64,000 bases of DNA from Dipetalonema caudispina (Eukaryota; Nematoda; Chromadorea; Rhabditida; Onchocercidae): NCBI GenBank assembly GCA_013365325.1, contig JABVXV010000013.1, positions 369,413 through 433,412 on the forward strand. Direction: 5' to 3'. The notes beneath the pieces are model-generated. The model was not told the origin of the DNA and ran no database searches. It was given only the letters and a program-made list of their open reading frames with translations. Positions 22,647 through 34,676 of this stretch are shown here, in pieces (position 1 is the stretch's first letter; each line of letters starts with the position of its first letter). The position numbers were made by a program, and so were the translations under genes.

Positions 22647-25600
22647 TTATGATATTTTTTTTATATAGTCATTTTTGCTTTGAACTGATTTTGATTGTGG
22701 AGACAGTATTCGCGGCAGGACAAACAAAGCAAGAAAAGCAACGATATGCAAGCAGAAATACAGACGACTGAAAAATAAACTTTAGTAAATAAACACTACA
22801 AGATGTGATTAAAACAATGTAAAAAATACCTCAAATTGCTTAATTTTTATAGGTCCGTAACTCGAAATAACCTCTATAGTACAAAAGAGTTAGTAACTTT
22901 TCAAATTTAGTTGATAATTTGATGTCCTTGAAATAATACCTGTAAAAATATAAACCAGGACCAAGGTGCATCATAACAAACGGAAATGTTGCATAAGATA
23001 GAACAATTTTGGTCACAACCAATGTGAGCATATCATAAAAGCGTTGCAGAAATTCATTCCCTTGGAAACGCCAACGTAAACAACGACGTACCTTAATTTT
23101 AAAAAAAAACTCTAAATGTTATGACTATTAGCTGATGCATGAAATTCCAATAAAAACTTCTCCTCCAGTTCATCCAGTGCTTTAGGTTATGTTTTGCTAT
23201 TCAGTGCATAATCGATGGCAATGCCAATCATACTCTCATAAGTCTTAACCGACCTTGTAAAAGTGTATGCATGGTGTATTAAATAATGAACTCGAGCTGT
23301 AATATAACAAGAAATTAAAATGCAAAAATACCGTTCGTGCAGAAACAGTGAATAAAGCGCCAGTCAAGAAAGTAACATAGTAACCCAAAAAAAAGCCATG
23401 CCAAACTGCTGACAATAAATAAGTGCATAAAGTTCGATACCTGGAAAATCTGAGCAAACTGTAAAACGATAAAGAAGTAGCTTAAATTGTGCATTAAAAA
23501 AAAGCTTTCGTGAACAAAGTTTTTAAAGTTACAAAAAACATACCCTTTTGGAGCACGATCATATGCTACGCGTCGCAGCCAGTACATCGTACAGCAATTC
23601 CATGCTTCTAACGTCTCTTTGAAATTTAATGCTGTCTGAAAATTTTTAACAAATCCAATTTTTCAGATGAAAAGAGTTAGTTCAAATGTAAACAGTATAA
23701 TAAACATATAACTGGAACTTTGCATTGAAATAAAAAATGTCAATATCATACCTCAACTTTCCAAGGCTTGACATTGGAAACTAGATCCCATTGAGGCTGC
23801 CCATCTGAATCGTAACCTCTGAATCCAAACCCACTTAAATTAAATATCGCATCGGCTGAAATGGTAGGTTTTAATTAGCAAAAACAGTTAACAAATACTC
23901 TGCACACTGTTGCAATAAAAATATGAGATCAAAACCATTCTTAAATATTCTGTTATGCTTTTTGTAACTCATTTTAAAACTAGACGCTTTTTTATCAAAT
24001 TTTTCGGAATGAAAAGTCTCTTGAAGTTTTATTTTATAATATTATCCTCCGCTATCTTCATGAAAATGCTTATGTAATTCACATGTGTATCCCACTTACT
24101 AACTGCGGGAGCTAAGCTGCGTAACTCTCTAAGTTTCGTTTGCTTAACAATGGGTAAATTTAGATGGAAATTGATTCTTGAAATTCATGTAGAAATACAA
24201 CTATATTAGAATTCAAGTAAAAAAAATCTAACCCAAAATCCATGCAACATAATATGGCACACGTTGAAAGGCCATTACAATATACAATATAAATAGCCAC
24301 TGAATCCAATTCAAGTTCATATATTTCTTATCGATGATAATATCAGGAGTAAAGTAATCACCAAGAAAAACATATAATAACACGAACAACACTGCTTGTG
24401 ATAATTTGGTTAATACTACACGCCATGGCTTCTCGATCTGTAAATTAATTATCGAGTTAACTGACGTAACATATCCAGGCAATTACTTCATCCTCTGATT
24501 TGATAGCAACTTCTTCACCTAAGTTAAAGTAGTACTGTTTAACATGAAATGCATCCAGTATATATTTTTTTCTGAACATTTTTGATCTAAAAATAATTAA
24601 CAATTATTTAAGAATTGTCATACCTTATCCGGCATTACTACCCTCGGCTCTATTTTTAGAATAAAATAATTAAAATCAAACAATACTAACCTTTCCATCT
24701 TTACCAATAGCAGCTGTTCCATTAATCCATGCCATATAGTCGGTATAAAAACAAGCTGGTCCGGTTAATACTGCTTGAAAATGAAACATATAACTTAAAA
24801 AGCTCAGCACATCAGGTACTGATCTGAAATTAACTTTACCAGTATTAAAAGAAAGCAGATTCAATACCTCTCAATGCTATTATTACCAAATCAATTCCCG
24901 ATATTTAATTTGTAGATTCAACTTTTAAGACAAAATTTAAAAGCATCAGAAAGTTGTAAAGAGTGGGCCAGCTTAGGAAATAGTAAAATCTGAAGGAATC
25001 ATTTACTTTAGGGCTTCTCTTTTCTGTATTTCATTTAGTTCGTCACTTTTTTTCACCTTACCATCATGTAATGAAAACGCAAGCACTGTTACTTTTTGAA
25101 CCAGTATCTGCAAAACAAGAAAAGTGTATACTCAAGCAAAAGTATTTATTATGCCTACTAGACAGCGATAATCTGTAAGATTTGAAGGAAGTTAAAACTT
25201 GTGAAAGAAAAATTCAATCTTTAATAACTTTGAAAATTCCTACATTTTGATGATAATGACGGCAGTAAAACAAACATAAAACCAACCATCATTGGACCGG
25301 TAACATCGAGATAGTAAGCCGTCAGTACATACCAGCGATACCAATGTAGGAAAACTAGGTAACCCATAGCGAATATAAATATACATCTGTGAAGAAAAAT
25401 ATGATAAACTGTCAATCAAGATGCTAACAGGTGATGAAAAATCAGGTGCTGCGTATTATATCCATAATTCTCAACAGCCTCTACAATGTGTAGGTTCAAT
25501 CCTTTATTCTTTTTCTTCCAATTTTAAATATATAAATTTTTATATATTCTATTTTTTTAATTTTAAATATAACAAGATTAAGATTATTATGAGTTTCAAA

Positions 25601-27051
25601 GCTCGTCAGAGCATCCAGAGAATATTGTTGGTTAGATTATTGTAATGATCTCGATTCTTCCATCGCAATTTCGCTTACTACTTTTTAAAAATGATATTTT
25701 GTTTTGCTACTTTCCAAAAAAATGCTATGAAACATTTACTCCTTCATACTCCGATATAAATGAAGACCTCTTTCCACTTTTTCCATTTACGCCTGGCACA
25801 TCTTGTAACGTTATAAGCCATGTACGAAGAGAACATCTTAAGAGCAGCATACAAAACTTCGCTGTTACAATAAAGGAATTTTAAATATTACTATATTTCT
25901 AGGAAAACTTTATTCAATTTAAAATTGAAGAAACTTACTTGTGCACAATTTTGGGTGGAGAAAAACACATAATTACATATGACAAACCAACTAGTAATAT
26001 CAAGTGTTTCAGTGCACTAAAAAGACGTAGTTAATTTTAAAATTTATGAACGAAGGAGTTTTGAAAACTCTTCCACTTCTAGATTGAACTATAATTATCA
26101 GAAAAGCAGATAACCAAAGATCGAAAAATGACATATTTTAGAATAGAATTTGGTTGCGAAATTTCCTCTTAGTTTTGTTAATTATGTCGGTAGAATTTGG
26201 ATATGTCGCAAGATATTGTGTTATAGATATCTTCTGATACCCAAAATTTAGAGAAACCATTTCGAAGTGGGATCCTTACCAGCAATTCACTAATGCTTAT
26301 CAGTTACATATTCAAGATATTGCGCTGTAAATATCTTCTAATACTCTTTAATGGAAGTTTAATTATTAATGCAATACTTGCATAAAGATATATATCAAAA
26401 AAAAAAAAAAAAAGAAACATACTTTCCAAAACAAAAGTAACAAAACATTAAACCCAAAATAGTAGGGTATGTAATACGCGCTGTTCGCGAAATTCGAGTC
26501 GAAGTGAACATATAATAGTGGAGATAAGCTAACGGTAACGATACGAGTTGGCATAAAAGCAAGTTAACCTAAAATAATAACTGTGCAATAGTCATGGATA
26601 ATAAGTGTTACACGACTTTGGCATAAGTAAAATAACTTTTCGACTGTTCATTTCCTATGACTTAAAAATATCATAATGAGTACCTAAACTCCATAGTTCA
26701 CCAGTAATACATAGTAATACCCAAACTCGATAGCTCATAAAGACTACTTAAGTACCAATATTTGCAAAGACGAAAGCTGATAAAAGAATGACGAAACTAT
26801 TTGTGAAGTAATGAATAAATTCCGAAATTATAATTTGTATTACATCAATTATATGATATGATTAGCAAATTCTCGTATTTTTTTTTAACCTTCACAGGCA
26901 AAATAATTCATGCATAAAAACTTGAATATAAGATGTGTAAAAATTAGAAATTCAAACAATAAGGACTTATCTTGTCAACTTCAATGCCAATTATATCAGC
27001 AATCGGTTGTAAAGCAGTGGAACCATCGTAGAATGTATGTGTACCCGGCAT
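22647..27051 (-). CDS. Lysophospholipid acyltransferase, MBOAT1/2 type, copy B
   Basis: Tandem paralogue of copy A, same strand and same 12-exon structure: 27051-26971, 26568-26423, 26016-25939, 25386-25287, 25107-25007, 24823-24691, 24437-24233, 23855-23752, 23635-23544, 23440-23332, 23091-22940, 22767-22647 (473 aa). All four LPLAT motifs are intact, including the WHG catalytic His and YSRLYFCLH near the end; the C-terminus KKIS is again a KKxx signal. Exons 1-4, most of 11 and 12 differ from copy A, whereas exons 5-10 are nearly identical (for example AWILA for AWTLA). After exon 1 the expected donor reads GACAAG|ATAAGT: the first intron base is A instead of G. Either a non-canonical AT-AG intron is used, a cryptic GT (after GGCATTGAA) is used, or the ATG-containing transcript is impaired. 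Confidence 0.88.
23046..25110 (-). repeat. Near-identical tract shared by the two acyltransferase copies (copy B side)
   Basis: Partner of 16214-18447; about 170 bp shorter because of the intron indel at about 24456. The lower border lies inside exon 11 and the upper border just beyond the start of exon 5, so the limits do not follow gene structure. Confidence 0.95.
24624..24649 (-). other. Candidate 26-nt microexon of copy B
   Basis: Identical to the copy A candidate at 17961-17986, with the same acceptor and donor; alternative exon 6 end at 24705 instead of 24691. Confidence 0.4.
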
Positions 27052-27098
27052 AGTTGACAGTTTTCCTACTACTACTACCACTATATTTGTAGTTATAT

Positions 27099-27108
27099 CT
27101 GAAAAAGA
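27099..27108 (-). promoter_or_regulatory. Probable trans-splice acceptor of copy B
   Basis: Minus-strand TTCTTTTTCAG ends 48 nt before the ATG at 27051; the leader between them contains a (GTA)n stretch. Confidence 0.45.
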
Positions 27109-27424
27109 AAATATTAGGAAAGAGCAGAAAATTTGATAATTTTATACATCTCTGAACAGCAAATTAACACAATTAATTAGTGTGATATGAATAAATATAA
27201 ATTCTCGAAGTAAAATTCAAATTAACTTTCAAAATTCTACTACCATGTACACTTTGAAGAATTTAATCTGCTTCTTCGCACTATCAAAAACTAAATTAGC
27301 AATAAAATAAAGCACATTCAAATGTCTAACTTTTAAGTGATCATCGTGATACGAAACAACCATAAACCATTACGCATATATGTCAACAAACCCCAATAGT
27401 TTCCTAGCAATAATTATTTATAGA

Positions 27425-27451
27425 CCACACACACACACGCACACACACACA
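27425..27451. repeat. (CA)n microsatellite
   Basis: About 13 CA units interrupted by one CG. Confidence 0.9.
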
Positions 27452-28326
27452 CATTCATCATCATTTTAACAATCTTAATTTTGTAACTTTGACGATCCAG
27501 AATGCAATAGTTAATGTACATGTCACTATTTCCGTATTTTGAGTAAAATATTCCACTTTGTTAAATTCTATTGGAAATGAAATTTATAAATAAGAAAATT
27601 GGTTGAAGAAAAATTATACAATAAATGAACAAAAAAAAAAAAAAAGTAATTAATCATCATTAGACATATTTATTACTTATATTTGCTATTTGATATTTAA
27701 ATGAAATTTCATCCAATTGAACTTTTCACTCATCTTTCATTCACTATTGCTTATCTATTAGCTTATTTGTATAAGTGCATAATGTTATCAATCATTTGTC
27801 CTTTCTAACTTTTTATTTCTTGAATGCAACTATTAGATGGAAATAATTGATAATTTTATTCTTTCTTTTTTTTTTTTTTGATAAAAATCCTTCTCATTTC
27901 ATTTTTATATACATCTCTTTATTCGTTTTTATTATATTTTTGAAATAATTTTCATAAATGGAATGAAATGTAAGAGAATGCAACGAATGATGTATAATTA
28001 TGTGAGCTAATTTTGTTAAATTAATTCATTTAATTGAATGAAATTTATCTAAATGAGAAATAGAAGTTTTCATTAATAATAATGATAATAATTCCAATTT
28101 TATGCTTATCTATCATATATCACTATCAAATTTTGTTAAATTGCTTGATTAAGTTAGTATAACTTTATTTATATCAGAAAAGTTACTCGATTTATCCTTA
28201 TATCCCATACTTGGATAACCTTTCATTTGTCTCATTTTCATTATCATAAGTGGACAATTGCTATCATTTGAATGATAAAAGTTATCAATTAGTAATATTC
28301 ATAGAGGTTTTATTTACCTATTCCAT

Positions 28327-28358
<32 letters not shown>

Positions 28359-31300
28359 ATAAGGATTGTTGGCATGATGTGATGAGTTTGTTTTAAGGAT
28401 TGAATCAGCTTCCTTTCTTTCTTCATTTATTTTCCTGATTTAGCTTAAAACGCTTATCATAATTTCCGGGTGCGTTATTTTGCTTTGTGCTGATTTGCAT
28501 TGCAGAAAATTATTATCGAGAATGGTAATGATTGTAGCATTATCGCCGGCTTTTTTTTTTTTTCTTCTTTTTTTTTTTTTTTTTCGATCGTCGAGACAAA
28601 CTACCTATCAAATAATAATAGTAAATTTATTCACAAAATAAGCAAGAAATTTACAAATTCTTAAAAATTTAATCTTGAAACGATTTTAAATTTAAAGAGT
28701 AAAATTAATTCATGAATAGAAAGTTTGTTTATTCTCTTTGACCACAAAACTACGGTAGCAATGTGTTGGATTGAGGTACCTTATGCATTTATGGTACCTT
28801 ATGAATGTATTAAAATTAATGTAAAAAAAAAAAAGAGAAGTAAATAATAAATCCTGTGATAGAAGTTGCTAGAATTAAAATAAATAAAATTAGAATGATT
28901 TGAGTATTGATACATTTATCGTTTTCCGATTCCGAAAACCGAAAATGAACATAGTTTGAAGAACCATTGGAAGTTGCGCTATACAAAGGGTCAATTTATG
29001 TAAATATCACTGATGATCTGAATAAGCAAATTGATATGTTTCAGGTTATTCATTTTCTCAAGAAGTATGGAAAATGGAAAGCTTATTTTGGGCTATAAAT
29101 TAAAATACCAAAATGCCAGTTTCTTTGCTTCTGTATTTCCGGAATAAAATTACCTAAATAGAAAGATAGGGATAAATACATATGATTAGGTATAATTTTA
29201 TCACAATGCATTTTTTCATGATTTTATAAGAGAAATCTTTATTGACTCAAAATTGCCAAGAAATAATCTTTTTTTTTTTTTCTGGACACCGGCAGTCGGT
29301 ATGGAGCCTTTGATGTCCTAGGCATAGGATACTTGTTTTTTTTTTTTTTTTTTTTTATTTATGATGACAATGACGATTTCGAGAACGTCGTGCAATCAAT
29401 TACCACACCATTTTAGGCTCAATATTTGACTCCAAAAAGTGGTATGCTATTGGATTCATTTTGATTAACTGTTTAGTTAGTTTCATTGGCTCTTAATTTT
29501 TTTTTTTTTTTTTTTCCTACAATTATGATAATTTTGATTTTATTCCTAGAAATGTTAATTAATTAAGTTTTATGTTTTAAACTCTTCATGTTTTTTACTT
29601 GAAAGTTCTAGTTCAAAGTTAGGTGTATATTATTGTCGTGGATATTTGTTTCGATCAAATCACTTGTCAATCTCTTTAGTTGAAATTTAAATTTCAAATC
29701 AATTTAATTTCATTTTTTATCAGATCCATTTCTTTCCAATATATATATATATATATATATCAGATAGATATTTGAGAAATATTTGATACTTTATAGTAGT
29801 ACTTGTGGTATATGCTTATGGTACCATTGTATCAGCGTATCGTTGTGTTGATAAATAATGTAATTTGGTTGGTTCTCAGGAAATATATGCTAAGCTATGG
29901 ATATAGAGCCAATAATGATAGTTAGATTGATGGAATTGAATTGAGCCTCTGGAGTAGTAACGGATGTCTAAGGCTACGGTATCTTTATTACCACTAATCA
30001 TTTAGCCACTATTTTTATTTTAGGAACATTTCTTCTTAGAGATATACATTATACTGTGATAAAATTTAATTTTAAAAATATATAGTTCATGAATAAAATT
30101 AGTGTTAAATTTATTACAAAATGTTTTCAGCGATATTTGATAATGCTTTAGTTGATCGCATTAAATTATGAAAAATTTGATAAACTTATGAATTAGATAT
30201 AACAATTTTGTTATTCGTTATTAAAACATCCTCATAAAATGCAATTCGTGATCAACGTATGATCACATAATTATTTTTTACAGTAATGATTGAAGAAAAA
30301 GAAAATTTATTTCTACGATAATGATTAAAAGATGCTCATGATATGTAGCATGTGATCAGTATTTGTCCATATAATTATTTCTAAGACACGAATGGTCTTT
30401 TTTCCTATTTTTACAACAATCATTGAAGAATTATGTTGAATTTAATGAACGTTTGATTATTGACTTAAATCTAATCAAAATTAATTGAAATAACCTTAAA
30501 AAACCTTCTCATAATAAGTAGAAGATAAGAATTTTTGCTTTAAAAAGTATTGAAATTGCAAATTTTTTGATGAAAAACAAAAGAACTAAAAGCTTTATCG
30601 GTGAAAACAAAAAAAAAAAAAAAAAAATTTCATCTAAAAGGATTTTTTTTTTTAACAAATGTAACATCTGAATAGAAATACTCGAATATACCACAAATAT
30701 AAACACAAATCTATGAAATAGATGAACTGTTAAAAAGTTTGTTAAATAGATCAACGATTTTTAAATTGATACCTAATCAGGCATTCATTTTATAAATTCT
30801 TCACTTTGACTCAGTTTACAAAATAAATATCAATCATTTCTGCAATAGTTAGCATTAAAGAAAAATCTAACAATAAGTTTAGGATGAATTTGTATAATTA
30901 ATTGTTGATAGCTTTTTCGACTAATAATAATGCATGGAATGTATTAATTATACCGTACACGAAAATTATCTCATCAACATTCTATGATTGTATTTTGTTC
31001 CCGTCAGATGATATTGTTTATATCAGTCTAAAGATATCTTATCAAAAGATGTAAAATAAAGCTAAAAATGACACGCTTATTGATCGGAAATTAAAATTGT
31101 ATGATCATTTTACAATCATATGGATACTTCTATTTAAATTAATACCATACAGTGTAAAAGTTCAAGTTCGTATTTTAGTGCTTCTCGGGAATACATTTTT
31201 CATTTTTGTTTTCTAATTAAAATGTGATTTTGAAATTGAAAATTTTGTCCGGGATAAAATTAATCAATCAGATGTATAAAAAGAAAGAAATATTAGATAA

Positions 31301-32754
31301 TTTAGTACTAAGACTATTAGCAAAATTTTTCGTTCTACAGTTAAATGTACGATGCGTTGTTTTTCATATAAGCTTTTAGTAAATAATGTTTTGGTACGTA
31401 TGTTTCACGTACGAACATCATAGATATTATTATCACTTCATCATTATCATTATCATCAGGGATTCGATGAATATGTTGGCATTGATCTTCGTTGTTCCTT
31501 GTTAACAATAGAAGCAAAACTAATGCATCTTAAGATTTGCGATGTCATGATCCTTTGCTATATTTTGGACTTCGGGGTAATTAAATGTTATAGTTTGAAA
31601 TGTTAGAAATATTGCAAATGATACATGGAACCAAATGTTTGCAATGTTGAAACTTAGGTTGTTAGCTATTTTTGATGAAATTGTTCATTTCCGGTCGGTG
31701 ATATCAAAGCAAAATTTATGAATGCAGCGAAATGGTTTCAAATGCAGCGAATGATTTCAATGTAAGGCATCCTGGTATGATTATCAGCAAAAAACGTTGT
31801 ATTTCGCTGTTGAAAATTAAATTTCACTTGCTTTTCCTTTTTTTTTCAAAAGGGTTATTAATATCTTTGGTTTCAAGAAATTTGATAATGGAATTTTATA
31901 AAATGAGCATAGCTAGAGTTTCAGAACTTTTGAAAATTTTATTGTTACCTGTATATCTGTTTAACATCTATTTTAAATTTCGATTATTTATGTACCCTTT
32001 TGTTAGGCTTTCTGTATCTGAGCGCATTGCAAAGCATAAATTTGTAATTTTTACAAATTTATTGATATGACGTGTTCAGTTAGCGTGAATTTTTGATGTT
32101 CACGGAAAAGGAATAATCAATTAATTCTATTGCTGTATAGAATCTTTTTACGTTAAACATCTCATGTACTATCAGATTTGGACTATTGAAATCGAATATT
32201 CAATCAGTGCTTCTTGATTCATTGCGCTAAAAATGAAATATGGTATTATAAAGAAAAAAGAAAAAGGAAGAGATAATATTATTATTTAATTATATCATCG
32301 AATAAGCATTTTGGATATTATCAGCAGAGCATTCTCTTCTTTTCAACCTCAATTTATCACCAATGATCTGTATAATCTTCGTAGTTAGATATTATGGAAA
32401 GATTATATTCATAATGACAAGTTCTAAATTCAACAATTAAAATCAATTAAGGTTTGTTAAAAATTTTACAAAGCGATCATGCCTTTTTTTTTTCTTTCTG
32501 AAATAAGAAATTGCTAAATTAATTTACAAATTTGTAATTGTTTGGCAAAAATATGTCCTGAAATCGAAATGATAATTAATAGAATCAAAATGATAGCAAG
32601 ACGGAGCCAAGATGCCGGACGGATATTGCTCATCATCAATAGGGAATTAGAATCAGAAGCAAAAGGAATTTGTTACAACAGGACAAAAAAAAAAAAAAAA
32701 AAAAAAATTAACAGCAGCAAGAGCAGAAGTAGAAAAAAACCGTAGGGATAATAA

Positions 32755-32817
32755 TGATAATGATGATGATGATGATGATGACAATGATGACGATGATGAT
32801 GATGATGATGATGATCG
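32755..32817. repeat. (GAT)n microsatellite
   Basis: Imperfect GAT/AAT repeat of about 20 units. Read on the minus strand it gives the polyhistidine of a spurious frame. Confidence 0.9.
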
Positions 32818-33509
32818 TTTGCTTCCATGTAGGTATCTTTAGATATCACAATTTTCGGCATGTTTGAACCATTATCGTCTTCTTCCTCAAACCTCTGGTA
32901 CAATAATTATCATTTTAATTTAATATCTGTTCAACATACAAATTGTAATAGTGTTAATGATAATGATAGCGATAATATCTCTTTAACATATTTATTTCTA
33001 ATAAGGCCTGAAAATCATTTCCATACTTTTATATTATCAATGATTGAATTTTCAAGAAATTCAACAATCTTTTTTTTTTTTTTTTTTCATTCATATATTG
33101 TTCCTTCTAATATTCTCTTCATATTATCTTTCCATTTTGAATATTATCTTGTTAATTAAAGCAAAAAAAAGAAAAAAAAAGAAGCAATAAATACAAAAGA
33201 TAAACGAATTATCATTTCCGCTTCTATAACAATCATTTATCAAAAAACTATATAACTATTTCCGTATTATAATGTCATCAATTTGTTTACATATAAAAGA
33301 TATTGATATATTGATAATTTTTTTTTTAACTTAAAAATATAATATAAAATTTAAATTTTGAAACTATCCCGCAAAATTTAGATAAAAAAAAAAAAAAAAG
33401 AAATGTATGGAAAAGAGATAATAGTGAAAATGTAATGAAAATTTGTATTGCTTGAACAGGATAGCTAACTTACAGTCTATGATGATATATCAATGTCTGC
33501 GTAATGTTT

Positions 33510-33579
33510 GTGTATGTATGTATGTATGTATGTACGTATGTATGTATGTATGTGTATGTATGTATGTATGTGTATGTAG
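33510..33579. repeat. (TATG)n microsatellite
   Basis: About 17 tetranucleotide units with a few changes; near-complementary to the (CATA)n array 110 bp downstream. Confidence 0.9.
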
Positions 33580-33689
33580 GCCATAGTTTATAGTTATAGT
33601 TGCTATTAGAAGCAAAAAGCTGGTTGGTACAATTTTGTAAAAAAAATGCCATCACGAATAAATCCTTGAAAAAACATTAATACACAAAT

Positions 33690-33767
33690 ACACACACACA
33701 CACACACATACATACACACATACATACACACACACATATATACATACATACATACAAACATACACAC
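33690..33767. repeat. (CA)n/(CATA)n microsatellite
   Basis: Compound repeat of CA and CATA units, in opposite orientation to 33510-33579. Confidence 0.9.
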
Positions 33768-34651
33768 CGTAGTTTATCGTTTCTGAAAAAAAAAAAAAAA
33801 AAATGGAGCTTAACACATAAAAGGCGCAATCATACATTCCGCACTCTCGAATATTCTCTTCAAATAATTTACCTATTTTAGGTTTTTTTTTTTTTTTTCC
33901 TCCATGTCAGATTAGGTAAAGTAACTTTAATAAAATATAAAGTATGATGAAATATATGATGAAAAATATTGAAGATAGCTAAATTTGATATAACCTGATA
34001 TGATCAAATATTTAAGAAACACCGAAATTACCATAATTGAATAACTGAAAATTCTTCTTACTCTTAATTGAACAAAATTGTTTCCATTTTTTTGTTCATT
34101 TTTTTACAATTACCTAAAAATCAATTCCATTTTACGGTAAAAAAAAAATATAGTAATTTGCAATGAATAATAATCAGCTCTGTTTAAATATTGTTAACAA
34201 TTTACCTGATCAAAGTATTACATGTCATATATCTTTTAAAATTTGAATATTTCAGTATTACGAAATTTTATGGTACGTTGTATTTTTCGTCGATTTCAAA
34301 ACTTTGTTGTTCCTGAAAAATTTTTGACACATTCCGATCAGATCTTCCAAACGTTTCAATCACTTACGTATACGAATGGCAAAAACTATTATTCACTTCT
34401 CAGCGGGTTAGCTATCTATTCATTTTCTCTGATACATTGCATAGTATTAAGGAATGTTTTAGAAAGCAAAAAAAAAATAAAAAAATAAAAAAAAAAGCAT
34501 AAAATATATGATAATTTTTAGATTATTTGTAATGTAACTTTTAATTTCTTAATATAATTTAATAAAAAAAAAAAATGCTTAATTAATTACAAATAGCAAA
34601 TAAAATTTAATGGTTGAAAAATGAATTGCAGATTTGGAATAGATTGAAAAA

Positions 34652-34676
34652 ATGTTATATCATAATGATATAACAT
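34652..34676. repeat. Perfect 25-nt palindrome
   Basis: ATGTTATATCAT, one A, then its exact reverse complement. Confidence 0.9.

Noticed and set aside
31732..32070. 112-codon plus-strand frame, the longest in the desert
   Set aside because: Hydrophobic, low-complexity AT-driven composition, no splice context and no family resemblance. A short near-tandem AATGCAGCGAA repeat at its start explains part of it.
32673..32903. Polyhistidine frame on the minus strand
   Set aside because: Produced by the (GAT)n microsatellite.
33470..33837. Frames encoding YIHTY and YVCVYV repeats
   Set aside because: Translations of the TATG and CATA microsatellites.
34243..34488. 81-codon plus-strand frame after a TTTCAG site
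   Set aside because: Somewhat coding-like, but it ends in a poly-A translation, has no partner exon and no recognisable motif.
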